DNA from: Alphaproteobacteria bacterium
Lineage (GTDB): Bacteria; Pseudomonadota; Alphaproteobacteria; CACIAM-22H2
Length of the DNA: 64,000 nucleotides
NCBI GenBank assembly: GCA_016124335.1
Contig: WGNX01000012.1
Location: 62,001-126,000, forward strand
Direction of reading: 5' to 3'
The notes below the pieces were generated by a model. The model saw only the letters and a program-made list of their open reading frames with translations. It was not told where the DNA came from and ran no database searches. The position numbers and the translations under genes were made by a program. Of this stretch, positions 55,727-63,748 are shown in pieces. Positions within the stretch are counted from its first letter, which is position 1. Each line of letters starts with the position of its first letter.

Positions 55727-56167
55727 ATGCCAGTTTTCATCCAGTTCCTCTGCGGGCTGCTGTTCGGCGCCGGCCTGATCGTTTCCGATCTCGCCAACCC
55801 GCCCACGCTGCTCGGCTTCTTCGACATCGCGGCGCTTGCGACCGGCGGCTGGGATCCCACGCTGCTGTTCGGCCTGATCGGTGCGGTCGGCGTGACGTTC
55901 GTGGGCTACCGGATCGTCTTCGCGCGCCATCGGCCGATCTATGCCGAGCGCTTCGAGCTTCCCAGCGCCACGAAGATCGATGCCCGCCTGCTGACCGGCG
56001 CGGCACTGTTCGGCCTTGGCTGGGGGATCGCAGGCCTGTGCCCCAGCCCGGCCGTTACGGTGCTTGGTTTCGGCGGCATGAAGGCGATCACCTACGCAAC
56101 CGCGCTGCTGGGCGGCATGTTCCTCGCGCGTACGCTGGCAACGCACCTTGCGGCCCGCGCGGTGTAA
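55727..56167 (+). CDS. YeeE/YedE-type sulfur-compound transporter, second half
   Basis: A 146-aa partner with four hydrophobic segments and the motif FGLGWGIAGLCPSPAV, the equivalent of the first protein's Cys block. The pair resembles PmpA/PmpB and together makes the eight-helix transporter. An alternative is that it carries a modified or regulatory subunit. coaBC follows after about 90 bp with its own promoter candidate. Confidence 0.85.
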   Translation: MPVFIQFLCGLLFGAGLIVSDLANPPTLLGFFDIAALATGGWDPTLLFGLIGAVGVTFVGYRIVFARHRPIYAERFELPSATKIDARLLTGAALFGLGWGIAGLCPSPAVTVLGFGGMKAITYATALLGGMFLARTLATHLAARAV

Positions 56168-56204
56168 CCCAACCATCTGATTCGACTGGAAGAAGCAGCG
56201 CCGG

Positions 56205-56250
56205 TTGCACGCGCTTGCGCGACGGCGGTAAAATACCCCGTGTTTGGGGT
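56205..56250 (+). promoter_or_regulatory. Promoter with palindrome before coaBC
   Basis: TTGCAC (56205-56210) and TAAAAT (56229-56234) are spaced 18 bp apart and close to the sigma-70 consensus. An inverted repeat ACCCC-GTGTTT-GGGGT (56235-56250) covers the start point and the short leader, where it could act as an operator or hide the ribosome-binding site of coaBC. Confidence 0.5.
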
Positions 56251-56260
56251 GTAAATTACC

Positions 56261-57466
56261 ATGCTGGCGGGCAAGCGCATTCTTCTGGTCATCAGCGGCG
56301 GGATCGCGGCTTACAAAAGCCTCGACCTGATCCGGCGGCTGCGCGAACGCGGGGCAAGCGTGCGCTGCGTGCTGACGCGCGCGGCCAAGGAATTCGTCAC
56401 GCCGCTTGCGGTCGAAACGCTGTCGCGCGAGCGCGCCTATGACGAACTGTTCGACCTGACCGCCGAGCACGAGATCGGCCATATCCGGCTGGCGCGCGAC
56501 TGCGACATCGTCGTGGTGGCCCCGGCCACCGCCAACATCCTCGCCGGCATGGCGCAGGGTTTCGCCGGCGACCTTGCCACGACCGTGCTGCTGGCAACCG
56601 ACCGGCCGGTGCTTGCCGCACCCGCGATGAATTACGTGATGTGGGCAAACCCGGCGACGGTCGCGAACATCGAAACGCTGCGCCTGCGCGGCGTTTCGTT
56701 CGTCGGCCCCGAGACGGGCGAACTTGCCGAGGGCGAAACGGGTGCCGGCCGCATGAGCGAGCCGCTCGCCATCGTCGATGCGATCGAAAAACGCCTGTCG
56801 GTCGATGCCCCCCTTTCGGGCACGCGCGCCATCGTCACCAGCGGACCCACGTACGAACCCATCGATCCGGTGCGCTATATCGCCAACCGCTCGTCGGGCA
56901 AGCAGGGCCACGCGATCGCGACGGCCCTTGCCGCATTGGGTGCCGAGACGACCCTCGTTTCGGGCCCCACGCGCCTTGCCGATCCGCCGGGCTGCCGCGT
57001 CGTGCATGTGGAAACCGCCCAGCAGATGCTGGCAGCAAGCCTATCCGCGCTGCCCGCCGACGTCGCGGTGTGTGCGGCCGCCGTCGCTGACTGGCGGCCC
57101 GCCCATCCGGGCAACGCGAAGCTGAAGAAGACCGAAGGCGGCGTGCCGCCCGGGATCGCGCTTGCCGAAAACCCCGACATTCTCGCAACCCTGTCCCGCC
57201 ACGCGCAGCGCCCGCGTCTTGTCGTGGGCTTCGCGGCGGAAACCGAAAACCTGCTCGCCCATGCCGCCGCCAAGCGCCAGCGCAAGGGCTGCGACTGGAT
57301 CGTGGCCAACGACGTGGGCGAAGGCACCGGCACGTTCGGCGGCGACTGCAACCGCGTGCACGTGATCGACGGTGCGGGTACCGAATCCTGGGACCCGATG
57401 GGCAAGGACGAGGTCGCCCGCCGGCTTGCCCGGCGCATTGCCGCCGCCATCGCCGGAGCGGCGTGA
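56261..57466 (+). CDS. coaBC: Bifunctional phosphopantothenoylcysteine decarboxylase/phosphopantothenate-cysteine ligase
   Basis: A 401-aa fusion making 4-phosphopantetheine for coenzyme A. The CoaC half (about 1-185) is a flavoprotein with [16 protein letters not shown], the catalytic His in [11 protein letters not shown], and APAMNYVMW. The CoaB half (about 190-401) has [28 protein letters not shown], and ADWRP plus the lysine-rich [10 protein letters not shown]. It uses cysteine, linking it to the sulfur genes around it. Its stop overlaps the dut GTG (GTGA). Confidence 0.96.
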   Translation: MLAGKRILLVISGGIAAYKSLDLIRRLRERGASVRCVLTRAAKEFVTPLAVETLSRERAYDELFDLTAEHEIGHIRLARDCDIVVVAPATANILAGMAQGFAGDLATTVLLATDRPVLAAPAMNYVMWANPATVANIETLRLRGVSFVGPETGELAEGETGAGRMSEPLAIVDAIEKRLSVDAPLSGTRAIVTSGPTYEPIDPVRYIANRSSGKQGHAIATALAALGAETTLVSGPTRLADPPGCRVVHVETAQQMLAASLSALPADVAVCAAAVADWRPAHPGNAKLKKTEGGVPPGIALAENPDILATLSRHAQRPRLVVGFAAETENLLAHAAAKRQRKGCDWIVANDVGEGTGTFGGDCNRVHVIDGAGTESWDPMGKDEVARRLARRIAAAIAGAA

Positions 57467-57924
57467 GCGTGGAGAAAATCGTCGTCGACATCGTGCGCCT
57501 GCCGCACGCCAGGGATCTCCCCCTTCCGGCCTACGCCACGCCGGGGGCCGCCGGGATCGACCTGCTGGCCGCAATCCCCGAGGCGCTGGAACTTGCGCCC
57601 GGCGCCTTCCGCCTCGTGCCCACCGGCATCGCCATCGCGTTGCCGCAAGGCTTCGAGGCGCAGGTGCGCCCGCGTTCGGGGCTGGCGCTCAAGCACGGGC
57701 TGACGGTGCTGAACGCGCCGGGCACGGTCGATGCCGATTATCGCGGCGAGGTGGGCGCGATCCTGGTCAATCACGGGCCTGCCGCTTTCCGCATCGAACG
57801 CGGCATGCGCATCGCCCAGCTCGTCGTCGCGCGCGTGGCGCATGCCGATCTGCGCGAGCGCGACGCGCTCGACGAAACGAAAAGGGCGGCGGGCGGTTTC
57901 GGCTCGACGGGCGTGAAATCATGA
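57463..57924 (+). CDS. dut: dUTP diphosphatase
   Basis: A 153-aa trimeric dUTPase that makes dUMP and limits uracil in DNA. All five motifs are present: [46 protein letters not shown] and the C-terminal [10 protein letters not shown]. The start is GTG at 57463 (VSVEKIV), overlapping the coaBC TGA; the coaBC-dut order is widespread in proteobacteria. Its stop overlaps the Rrf2 gene start (ATGA). Confidence 0.96.
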   Translation: MSVEKIVVDIVRLPHARDLPLPAYATPGAAGIDLLAAIPEALELAPGAFRLVPTGIAIALPQGFEAQVRPRSGLALKHGLTVLNAPGTVDADYRGEVGAILVNHGPAAFRIERGMRIAQLVVARVAHADLRERDALDETKRAAGGFGSTGVKS

Positions 57925-58352
57925 TGCGGCTTACCAAGAAGCTGCTGTTCGGCATCGAGGCGGTGCTCGACATCGCCTATAACGCCGGCGCGCGGCCCGT
58001 GCAGGCCGCATCGATCACCAAGCGGCAGGGCATCCCCAAGCGCTATCTGGAACAGGTGCTTCAGGCGCTGGTGCGCGCGGGCATCCTTTCGGGCCAGCGC
58101 GGTCCCAAGGGCGGCTATCGGCTTGCCAAGGACGCCGCCGAAATTTCGGTCGCCGACATCGTGCGCATCGTTCGCACGATCGAGGCGGCACCCGACCCGC
58201 TCGACGGGGCGCCGGCCTCCGCACTCGGCCACCAGATCGTGCGGCCGATCTGGCACGACCTTCAGGCCCGCCAGATGGCCGCCCTTGAAGGGCTGACGCT
58301 GGCCGAGCTGATCGGCCGGGCGACCGAACTTGGCGTCAAGCGCGAAGGCTGA
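57921..58352 (+). CDS. Rrf2-family transcriptional regulator without cysteines
   Basis: A 143-aa winged-helix repressor. The N-terminal DNA-binding part is clear ([20 protein letters not shown] and [14 protein letters not shown]). Unlike IscR or RsrR it has no cysteine at all, so it cannot bind an iron-sulfur cluster by cysteine; this resembles CymR-type members controlling cysteine metabolism. It overlaps dut by 4 bp and sits a few genes before the CysK fusion, making cysK a plausible target (inference). Confidence 0.87.
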   Translation: MMRLTKKLLFGIEAVLDIAYNAGARPVQAASITKRQGIPKRYLEQVLQALVRAGILSGQRGPKGGYRLAKDAAEISVADIVRIVRTIEAAPDPLDGAPASALGHQIVRPIWHDLQARQMAALEGLTLAELIGRATELGVKREG

Positions 58353-58356
58353 GCCG

Positions 58357-59166
58357 ATGGCCGGCCTTGCCCCGCTGCCCGGCGAACTGAGCGACGCGCA
58401 GTTCGAGCGCTATGCCCGCCACCTGATCCTCGACGAGGTGGGCGAGGCGGGCCAGGCGAAGCTGCTGGCCGCGCGCGTGCTGGTGATCGGCGCCGGCGGG
58501 CTGGGCTCGCCCGTGGCGCTCTATCTCGCGGCGGCGGGCGTGGGCACGATCGGCCTCGTCGATTTCGACAAGGTCGACGCGACGAACCTGCAGCGCCAGA
58601 TCGCGCATTCGCAGGACGCCATCGGCCGGCGCAAGGTCGACAGCGCGGCGGCGACGCTTGCCCGCCTCGATCCCGCCATCCGCGTCGAGACGCACGACAT
58701 GAAGGTCGATGCGGAAAATGTCGACGCGCTGGTCGCCGCCTACGACGTCGTCGCCGACGGGTCCGACAATTTCGCCACGCGCTATCTCGTGCACGACGCG
58801 TGCTACTTCGCGAAGAAGCCGCTCGTGTCGGGCGCGCTGCTGCGCTTCGAGGGCCAGCTTTCGACCTACAAGGCCTATGACGGGAAGCATTCGTGCTACC
58901 GCTGCGTCTTCCCCGAAGCGCCGCCCGCGGGCCTCATCCCGCGCTGCGAGGAGGCGGGCATCCTGGGTTCGGTCGCGGGCGTGATCGGCACGCTGCAGGC
59001 GACCGAAGTGCTGAAAGAACTGCTCGGGCTTGGAACCTCGCTTGCCGGGCGCCTGCTGATCTACGACGCGCTGGAAACCGAGTTCCGCCGCATCGCGGTG
59101 CCGCGCGATCCGGGCTGCGCGCTGTGCGGAAACCGGCCGGCGATCGCGCCGCGCATCCGCGCTTGA
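58357..59166 (+). CDS. MoeB/ThiF/HesA-family adenylyltransferase
   Basis: A 269-aa E1-like enzyme that adenylates the C-terminal glycine of a small ubiquitin-like sulfur carrier. The nucleotide-binding motif VLVIGAGGLGSPVALYLA and the loop GLVDFDKVDATNLQRQ are present. Two CxxC pairs (CYRC and CALC) bind the structural zinc. It has no rhodanese domain, so it resembles MoeB or ThiF rather than MOCS3. The start MAGLAPLPG at 58357 is 4 bp after the Rrf2 stop. The sulfur-carrier partner is not encoded here. Confidence 0.88.
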   Translation: MAGLAPLPGELSDAQFERYARHLILDEVGEAGQAKLLAARVLVIGAGGLGSPVALYLAAAGVGTIGLVDFDKVDATNLQRQIAHSQDAIGRRKVDSAAATLARLDPAIRVETHDMKVDAENVDALVAAYDVVADGSDNFATRYLVHDACYFAKKPLVSGALLRFEGQLSTYKAYDGKHSCYRCVFPEAPPAGLIPRCEEAGILGSVAGVIGTLQATEVLKELLGLGTSLAGRLLIYDALETEFRRIAVPRDPGCALCGNRPAIAPRIRA

Positions 59167-59229
59167 ACCGTGCGGCGCACGCGTCGATAATCCGCCCGTT
59201 TTCCAACGACCCTGACGGAACCATACGCA

Positions 59230-59766
59230 ATGCGCCTCCTCCGGTATTTCGTTCTCGCCCTCGTGCTGCTGGCGCCCGGCTTCGCCGTCGCGCAGACGAC
59301 CGACAGGGAGAACCTGCTCTACATCGATCTCGATTACGGCCGCGTCGTGATCCAGCTGCGCCCCGACATCGCGCCCAAGCACGTCGCCCGCGTGAAGGAA
59401 CTGGCGCGCGCCAAATTCTACGACGGTCTCAAGTTCCACCGCGTGATCGACGGCTTTATGGCGCAGACCGGCGATCCGACCGGCACGGGCGCCGGCGGCT
59501 CGGGCAAGGGCGAGTTGCCCGCCGAATTCAGCCGCGTGCCGTTCGAGCGCGGCATCGTGGGGGCCGCACGCGCGGCCAACCCCAATTCGGCCGACAGCCA
59601 GTTCTTCATCATGTTCGCGCGCAGCGCCGGCCTCGATGGCCAGTACACGGTGTGGGGCAAGGTGATCTCGGGCATGGAATTCGTCGACAAGATCAAGCGC
59701 GGCGAACCGCCGCGCACCCCCGACCGGATGCTGCGCGTGCGCGTGGCGGCCGACGAACCGAACTGA
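59230..59766 (+). CDS. Periplasmic peptidyl-prolyl isomerase (cyclophilin)
   Basis: A 178-aa cyclophilin with a signal peptide (LLRYFVLALVLLAPGFAVAQ). The core has FHRVIDGFMAQTGDPTGTG, NSADSQFFIMFARS and QYTVWGKVISGM, which include the catalytic Arg (HRVIDG) and Phe/Gln residues of the active site. It speeds proline isomerisation in exported proteins. A cytoplasmic paralogue follows after 26 bp, so the pair arose by tandem duplication. Confidence 0.92.
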   Translation: MRLLRYFVLALVLLAPGFAVAQTTDRENLLYIDLDYGRVVIQLRPDIAPKHVARVKELARAKFYDGLKFHRVIDGFMAQTGDPTGTGAGGSGKGELPAEFSRVPFERGIVGAARAANPNSADSQFFIMFARSAGLDGQYTVWGKVISGMEFVDKIKRGEPPRTPDRMLRVRVAADEPN

Positions 59767-59792
59767 ACCCGTACACGCAGAAGGACCAGACA

Positions 59793-60263
59793 ATGGCGGC
59801 CGATCCCGAAAACACCCTCTATCTCGATCTCGACTGGGGTCGCGTGACGATCGCACTGCGCCCCGACCTGGCGCCCGGCCACGTCGCGCGCGTCAAGGAA
59901 CTGGCGCGCGACGGCTTCTATGACGGCATCATTTTCCACCGCGTCATCGACGGCTTCATGGCGCAGACGGGCGACCCGACCGGAACCGGCATGGGCGGCT
60001 CGGAGCGCGGCAACCTGAAGGCCGAGTTCTCGAAGGAACCGTTCGAGCGCGGCACGGTCGGGGCTGCGCGGTCGCAGAACCCCAATTCGGCCGACAGCCA
60101 GTTCTTCATCATGTTCGACGAAGGCCACTTCCTGAATGGCCAGTACACGGTGTGGGGCCAGGTCGTCGACGGCATGGATCATGTCGACCGCATCGCCAAG
60201 GGCGAGCCGCCCAAGAAGCCCGACAAGATCGTAAAGATGTCGCTCGCGGCCGACGCGGGCTGA
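59793..60263 (+). CDS. Cytoplasmic peptidyl-prolyl isomerase (cyclophilin)
   Basis: A 156-aa cyclophilin without a signal peptide, closely related to the preceding exported one. It shares FHRVIDGFMAQTGDPTGTG and NSADSQFFIMF, followed by QYTVWGQVVDGMDH. It begins MAADPENTLYLDLDWG. The ATG at 59793 is the only suitable start; the frame upstream runs through other genes. A strong terminator follows 10 bp after the stop, ending the coaBC-to-cyclophilin transcript. Confidence 0.92.
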   Translation: MAADPENTLYLDLDWGRVTIALRPDLAPGHVARVKELARDGFYDGIIFHRVIDGFMAQTGDPTGTGMGGSERGNLKAEFSKEPFERGTVGAARSQNPNSADSQFFIMFDEGHFLNGQYTVWGQVVDGMDHVDRIAKGEPPKKPDKIVKMSLAADAG

Positions 60264-60273
60264 ACACGGAAGA

Positions 60274-60304
60274 ACCCCGCCCGGCCCGCCGGGCGGGGTT
60301 TTCT
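60274..60304 (+). terminator. Rho-independent terminator
   Basis: A GC-rich 12-bp stem (AACCCCGCCCGG with CCGGGCGGGGTT, 4-5 base loop) followed by TTTTCT. It is the clearest intrinsic terminator in the window and closes the coaBC-dut-Rrf2-moeB-cyclophilin operon. Confidence 0.85.
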
Positions 60305-60324
60305 GTCGCACTACTTACTATCGT

Positions 60325-60341
60325 AGGATGCTGCGCATCCT
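60325..60341 (+). promoter_or_regulatory. Inverted repeat upstream of the cysK fusion gene
   Basis: AGGATGC-TGC-GCATCCT, a perfect 7-bp inverted repeat, lies in the 93-bp gap between the terminator and the CysK-glutaredoxin gene, with CTATAT about 10 bp downstream as a weak -10. It is a candidate operator for the nearby Rrf2 regulator or simply a leader hairpin. Confidence 0.35.
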
Positions 60342-60397
60342 CCACAAAATCTATATGAAGACGACCCTCACGATTCGCTGCGCCGGGGGTCCTTCAA

Positions 60398-61894
60398 ATG
60401 GCGAAATTTTCCGACATCACGCAGACGATCGGCCGCACGCCGGTCGTGCGGCTTTCCAAGCTCGTCCGGCCTGACGTCAATCTTTACGTCAAGCTCGAAT
60501 CCTTCAACCCGATGGCCTCGGTCAAGGACCGCCTCGCCATCGCGGTGATCGAGGAGGCCGAGCGCACCGGCAAGCTCAAGCCCGGCCAGACCGTGATCGA
60601 GGCGACGAGCGGCAACACCGGCATCGGGCTTGCGATGGTCTGCGCGCAGCGCGGCTATCCGCTGGTCATCGTCATGGCGGAAAGCTTCAGCGTCGAACGA
60701 CACAAGCTGATGCGCTTCCTGGGCGCCAAGGTCGTGCTCACGCCGGCGGCCGAACGCGGCAGCGGCATGCTTGCCAAGGCCGTGGAACTCGCCAAGGCGC
60801 ACGGCTGGTTCCTGACCCGCCAGTTCGAGAACGAGGCTAACGCCGACATTCACTCGCGCACGACCGCGCGCGAGATCCTCGACGATTTCGCGGGCGAGCG
60901 GCTTGACTGGTGGGTGACCGGTTTCGGCACCGGCGGCACGCTTCGCGGCGTGGCGCGCGTGCTGCGCGCCGAACGGCCGACGACGAAGATCGCCGTGGCC
61001 GAGCCCGACAATTCGCCGCTGCTGGGCAGCGGCATCACCCAGCAGGTCAACCCCGACGGCACCTATCCCGGCGCGCATCCGGCCTTCCGCCCGCATCTGA
61101 TGCAGGGCTGGAGCCCCGATTTCATCTCCAAGCTGACGGCCGATGCCATCGCGGCCGGCCATGTCGACCGCATCCTGCCGATCAATGGGCGCAAGGCGCT
61201 GGACACGACGCGCGATCTCGCCACCAAGGAAGGCATCTTCGCGGGCATCACCAGCGGTGCCGCACTTTCGGGCGCCATCGACATCTGCAACGCCTCGCTG
61301 CCCGGCACGACGGTTCTGTGCATGATCCCGGACACGGGCGAACGTTACCTCAGCACGCCGCTTTTCGCCGACATGCCCGCCGACATGGACGCCGAGGAAA
61401 CCGACATCTCGCGCTCGACGCCGAACTACCGCTTCGACGTGCGGCCGGCACCCGCGCCCGCCAAGCCTGCGGCGGCAGAGCCGGAAATCCCCGTCAAGGC
61501 CGATGCGGCCGCGTTCGTCGAGAAGGCGCTGGGCAGCGCGGAGGAGCCCGTCGTCATGTTCGCGCTGGAATGGTGCGAGTTCTGCTGGGCGGCGCGCAAA
61601 CTGTTCACGCGCGCGGGCGTCAAGTACCGCTCGGTCGATCTCGACTCGTTCGAATACCAGAAGGACGACCGCGGCGGCGACATCCGCCGCGCGCTCTACG
61701 CCAAGACCGGCATGAAAACGATCCCGCAAATCTTCATCGGCGGAAAGCTGGTGGGCGGCAGCACAGACCTGCTGGAAGCCTGGAAGCAGGGCAAGGCGCA
61801 GGACATGTTGAAGGAGAAATCGGTGGCCTTCACCGCGCCGGCACCGGGCTTCGATCCCTATTCGCTGCTGCCGACCTGGCTGCAGGCGCGCTGA
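60398..61894 (+). CDS. Cysteine synthase fused to a C-terminal glutaredoxin
   Basis: A 498-aa two-domain protein. Residues 1-320 are a cysteine synthase A (O-acetylserine sulfhydrylase): Lys43 in PMASVKDR binds PLP, SGNTG is at 71-75 and the phosphate loop GTGGT is near 177-181. A proline/alanine-rich linker (about 350-365) leads to a glutaredoxin domain (about 370-470). That domain has active site WCEFC (Cys393, Cys396) and the cis-proline motif TIPQIFIGGK. The fusion is unusual. It could supply reduced sulfur or protect the PLP site, but this is inference. The protein is one continuous frame. Confidence 0.93.
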   Translation: MAKFSDITQTIGRTPVVRLSKLVRPDVNLYVKLESFNPMASVKDRLAIAVIEEAERTGKLKPGQTVIEATSGNTGIGLAMVCAQRGYPLVIVMAESFSVERHKLMRFLGAKVVLTPAAERGSGMLAKAVELAKAHGWFLTRQFENEANADIHSRTTAREILDDFAGERLDWWVTGFGTGGTLRGVARVLRAERPTTKIAVAEPDNSPLLGSGITQQVNPDGTYPGAHPAFRPHLMQGWSPDFISKLTADAIAAGHVDRILPINGRKALDTTRDLATKEGIFAGITSGAALSGAIDICNASLPGTTVLCMIPDTGERYLSTPLFADMPADMDAEETDISRSTPNYRFDVRPAPAPAKPAAAEPEIPVKADAAAFVEKALGSAEEPVVMFALEWCEFCWAARKLFTRAGVKYRSVDLDSFEYQKDDRGGDIRRALYAKTGMKTIPQIFIGGKLVGGSTDLLEAWKQGKAQDMLKEKSVAFTAPAPGFDPYSLLPTWLQAR

Positions 61895-61910
61895 GGGTCG
61901 ACAGGCGGTC

Positions 61911-62789
61911 CTAGGCGTCCGGCCAGCGGCGATGCAGCCATAGCCACTGGCCCGGGCGCGCGCGCACCCAGCGTTCGATCTCGGCATTGACCGTGCGCAT
62001 GATCGCGAACTGGTCGACCGTGCGATCGCCGGAATTCGGCAACTCGAGCGGCGGCTGGATCTCGATGCGGAAACGCGCCCCGCCCAGCCGCTCCAGCCTT
62101 GCACCCAGCACGGCGCAGTTGAAACGCAGCGCCAGCGTGGCGAGAGCGGGCGCGGTCATCGCGTCGACGCCGAAGAAGGGCACGGGCATGCCGTCGTTCA
62201 TCTTCTGGTCAAGCAACATGCCCAGCCACTCGCCCTTGCGCAGCGCGTCAATCGCCATGCGGGCGCCCTTCTTGCCCTTGGGGATCATGCCGCCGGCGGT
62301 GCGGCTGCGGCGCGAGCGGAACAGCGCCTCGACATAGCGGTTGTTCGCTTCGCGATAGATGACGTGCAGCGGGGTTCCGAAACGGGTCGTCAGCATCGCG
62401 CCGAGTTCCCAGTTCGCCAGATGCGCGCCGTAGAAGATCGCCGGCCGCCCGGCGGCCTGGGCCGCGCGCACATGCTCGTGCCCCACGATCTCCACGCGCG
62501 GTGCCGCGCCGTCGATGCGGATGTCGTCCAGATGCGGGTATTCGGCCGCGAGCCGGCCGAGATTGTCCCACATCTCGACCACCGCCTTCTCGATGCCCGC
62601 CTCACCCAGTTCGGGCATGAAGCGGCGCATGTTGCGCCGCGCGCGGTTCGACAGGCCGATGCGCGGGCCGAGCACGCGGGCCACGAACCCGCCGAGCGCC
62701 GAGGCCATGTCGAGCGGCATGACCTTCAGCACGCCGTAGCAGACGAGCACGAGCGCGGCCTCGATCCTGTAGCGCAGCCGATGCAGCAT
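61911..62789 (-). CDS. Lipid A lauroyl/acyl acyltransferase (LpxL/HtrB family)
   Basis: A 292-aa inner-membrane enzyme of the LPS-associated acyltransferase family that adds a secondary acyl chain to lipid A. The HX4E catalytic motif is in FYGAHLANWELG. An N-terminal hydrophobic segment (ALVLVCYGVLKVMPLDM) anchors it. Further conserved blocks are WLGMLLDQKMNDG and PVPFFGVDAMTAPA. It follows lpxK by two bases on the minus strand, so Kdo transfer, 4-prime phosphorylation and acylation genes form one unit. Confidence 0.9.
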   Translation of the reverse strand: MLHRLRYRIEAALVLVCYGVLKVMPLDMASALGGFVARVLGPRIGLSNRARRNMRRFMPELGEAGIEKAVVEMWDNLGRLAAEYPHLDDIRIDGAAPRVEIVGHEHVRAAQAAGRPAIFYGAHLANWELGAMLTTRFGTPLHVIYREANNRYVEALFRSRRSRTAGGMIPKGKKGARMAIDALRKGEWLGMLLDQKMNDGMPVPFFGVDAMTAPALATLALRFNCAVLGARLERLGGARFRIEIQPPLELPNSGDRTVDQFAIMRTVNAEIERWVRARPGQWLWLHRRWPDA

Positions 62790-62791
62790 CC

Positions 62792-63748
62792 CTAGGCCCG
62801 CCCGAAATCCAGCTGGGCGTCGAACGCCGCCTCGTCGGCGAAGACGAGGCGCACGTCGAGCACCGACAGGCGCAAGCGCAGGTCGGGATCCACGCGCACG
62901 AGATCCTTGCGCGTCGTCACCGCGCGCGCGCCCAGCCGGTCGGCCTCGGCGAGCAGCGCTTCGATTTCGGCACGCGAATAGGGATGATGGTCGTCGAACT
63001 GGCGGACCGCGCGCACGCGCGCACCGACCTCCTCAAGCGTCGCAAAGAACTTCCCCGGCCGGCCGATGCCCGCGAAGGCCAGCACGTCGGCCCCGGCAAG
63101 ATCGTTGGGCTGCGCCAACAGATCGGCGCGCAGCACCGGCAGCCCGGTCGACGCCGCGGCACCGTGCGCATCCTCGCCGATCACCACGCACGCCGCGGCG
63201 CGCGCGGCTCCCCACGAAACCGGCTCGCGCAGCGGGCCTGCGGGAAAGACGCGCCCGTTGCCGAACCCTGCGGGCCCGTCGACAACAATGATCGCGCGGT
63301 CCTTGTGCAGCGACGGGTTCTGGAAGCCGTCGTCCATGATCAGCCTGTCTGCGCCCGAAGCGACAGCTTCCTTCGCGGACGCGACGCGATCGGTACCCAC
63401 GAAAACAGGAGCTTCGGCAGCCAGCAGCAGCGGCTCGTCGCCCACGTCTGCGGCCGTGTTGCGGCCGGGGTCGACGCGTAGCGGGCCTTTGGCCGCGCCG
63501 CCGTAGCCGCGCGACAGGATCGCCGGCCTGCCACCGCGCGCGGCGAGCCGGCGCGCGATCTCGGCGACGAGCGGCGTCTTGCCCGTCCCGCCGAGCGTGA
63601 GGTTGCCCACGCACAGCACCGGCACGCCCGCCCGCCACGGATCGACAAGGCTGCGACGGGCGGCACCGCCAAGCGCGTAAAGCCAGCCCAGCGGCGCAAG
63701 CGCCAGCGAAGCGGGCCCGCGCGCGTGCCAGAAATCAGGCGCGCGCAT
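62792..63748 (-). CDS. lpxK: Tetraacyldisaccharide 4-prime-kinase
   Basis: A 318-aa membrane-associated kinase that phosphorylates the 4-prime position of the lipid A precursor. The start MRAPDFWHARGPASL is typical, followed by the P-loop GNLTLGGTGKTPLVAEIA and the motifs LSRGYGG, DDGFQNPSLHKD and GRVFPAGPLREP. It overlaps the waaA gene by 14 bp and precedes the acyltransferase gene by two bases. ATG 63748 is chosen over a longer frame that only reads waaA out of phase. Confidence 0.95.
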   Translation of the reverse strand: MRAPDFWHARGPASLALAPLGWLYALGGAARRSLVDPWRAGVPVLCVGNLTLGGTGKTPLVAEIARRLAARGGRPAILSRGYGGAAKGPLRVDPGRNTAADVGDEPLLLAAEAPVFVGTDRVASAKEAVASGADRLIMDDGFQNPSLHKDRAIIVVDGPAGFGNGRVFPAGPLREPVSWGAARAAACVVIGEDAHGAAASTGLPVLRADLLAQPNDLAGADVLAFAGIGRPGKFFATLEEVGARVRAVRQFDDHHPYSRAEIEALLAEADRLGARAVTTRKDLVRVDPDLRLRLSVLDVRLVFADEAAFDAQLDFGRA

